Assembly: GCA_024638905.1 (NCBI GenBank)
Contig: JAHEJH010000117.1
Coordinates: 1 to 5,896, forward strand
Direction: 5' to 3'
Source: Luminiphilus sp.
GTDB taxonomy: Bacteria > Pseudomonadota > Gammaproteobacteria > Pseudomonadales > Halieaceae
DNA length: 5,896 nucleotides
Shown here: positions 5,156-5,896 of the stretch, piece by piece
How the letters are laid out: every line of letters begins with the position of its first letter
Numbering within the stretch: the stretch's first letter is position 1
Notes under the pieces: generated by a model
Told to the model about the DNA's origin: nothing
The model's input: only the letters and a program-made list of their open reading frames with translations
Database searches by the model: none
Translations under genes and position numbers: made by a program

Positions 5156-5896
5156 ATGAACAAACCTGTTTTTCCGAGCTATCAGGAACTGCTGAATGAG
5201 GAGGCGGTCAGCGTTCCGGACGCTTTGCGCCTGGATACACAGCCCAACATCGCCAACGACATCATCGCCACGGACGTGTGGACTGATCGCGGCGTGTTTG
5301 AGAAAGAGGTGGAGCACCTTTGGCCGAAGGTGTGGCAGATGGTCTGTCGCGAGACCGCGCTGCAGAAAGCGGGCGACTACTATGTCTATGACATTGCGCG
5401 CTATTCCATCCTGCTGGTGCGCACCGAGTCGGGTGAGCTGAAAGGGTTCCACAATTCTTGCCTCCATAGAGGCCGGGCGCTGAAGTCAGGTAAAGGCACC
5501 AGCCGTGAGCTGCGGTGCCCCTATCATGGTTTCTGCTGGCATTTGGACGGGACCTTCAAGGAGGCCTACTGCGACTGGGAGTTTGACCAGGCTCAGCTCG
5601 CAGAGCTGACGCTGCCGGAAGTGCAGGTGACCACTTGGGGTGGCTGGGTGCTCATCAATATGGATCTGGATGCGCCACCCTTCGAGCAATACGCCTCGGC
5701 ACTGACAGAACACTTTCAGCGCTGGACCCCTGAAGATCGTTACGTTTCGCTCCACGTTGAAAAAAAGATTGCATGTAACTGGAAGATTGCGATGGAGGCC
5801 TTCATCGAGTCTTACCACGCGATTCAAACTCACCCTCAGATTTTATCTTTCACCGGTGGGGATAACTCCCAATACGACGTGTTTGGCGATCACCTG
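5156..5896 (+). CDS. Rieske non-heme iron oxygenase, alpha (large terminal) subunit, N-terminal part (cut by the right window edge)
   Basis: This ring-hydroxylating-dioxygenase-type oxygenase component receives electrons through a [2Fe-2S] Rieske centre and activates O2 at a mononuclear iron. The 247 residues in the window include the Rieske domain at about 58-165. Its cluster ligands are Cys102-x-His104 (SCLHRGRAL) and Cys121-x2-His124 (RCPYHGFCWH), 16 residues apart, as in the family. The catalytic domain begins with NWKIAMEAF (208-216) and the iron-binding stretch ESYHAIQTH (218-226), where His221, His226 and the bridging acid Glu218 are visible. The second acidic iron ligand lies past the window end. 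The fold resembles the HcaE/phenylpropionate-dioxygenase-like and demethylase-type groups. It could be a hydroxylase, demethylase or desaturase, and the substrate is not deducible. It follows the P450 by 32 bp on the same strand. No beta subunit, ferredoxin or reductase is seen within the window. Confidence 0.93.
   Translation, partial: MNKPVFPSYQELLNEEAVSVPDALRLDTQPNIANDIIATDVWTDRGVFEKEVEHLWPKVWQMVCRETALQKAGDYYVYDIARYSILLVRTESGELKGFHNSCLHRGRALKSGKGTSRELRCPYHGFCWHLDGTFKEAYCDWEFDQAQLAELTLPEVQVTTWGGWVLINMDLDAPPFEQYASALTEHFQRWTPEDRYVSLHVEKKIACNWKIAMEAFIESYHAIQTHPQILSFTGGDNSQYDVFGDHL

Noticed and set aside
4946..5467. Minus-strand open frame of 173 codons across the P450/Rieske junction
   Set aside because: It overlaps the heme-binding part of the P450 and the Rieske cluster ligands, both clearly coding on the plus strand.

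Overview
The window looks like a chromosomal segment of a Gram-negative proteobacterium, most likely a gammaproteobacterium. This rests on the GC content (roughly 55-60 % judged by eye), AGGAGG-type ribosome binding sites, tight gene packing, and the general look of the protein sequences. The organism cannot be named from this sequence alone.

Layout. Positions 1-487 hold the N-terminal 162 residues of a major facilitator superfamily (MFS) transporter on the minus strand, cut by the left edge. A 176-bp divergent intergenic region (488-663) separates it from a plus-strand gene run that fills the rest of the window. That region carries a perfect 6-4-6 inverted repeat and weak promoter-like elements for both directions. 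The plus-strand run is: a class A FAD-dependent monooxygenase (664-1842), an SRAP/YedK-type protein that acts on abasic-site DNA (1845-2498), an ATP-grasp ligase (preferred start 2587, end 3885), a cytochrome P450 (3882-5123), and the first 247 residues of a Rieske non-heme iron oxygenase alpha subunit (5156 to the right edge).

How the genes fit together. Spacings are 2 bp, 88 bp (with the preferred start), a 4-bp ATGA overlap, and 32 bp, so the five plus-strand genes are probably co-transcribed, possibly with an internal promoter before the ATP-grasp gene. Three different oxygenase types (flavin, heme, Rieske) beside an ATP-grasp carboxylate ligase and a divergent transporter suggest a small-molecule pathway. 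It could be biosynthesis of an oxidised, amide- or peptide-containing metabolite, or less likely catabolism of a hydrophobic substrate. No NRPS, PKS, CoA ligase, ferredoxin or ferredoxin reductase is visible, so the substrate and the electron partners are unknown. The SRAP gene is the functional outlier and the most unexpected member of the group.

No tRNA, rRNA, CRISPR array, insertion sequence or clear terminator was seen.
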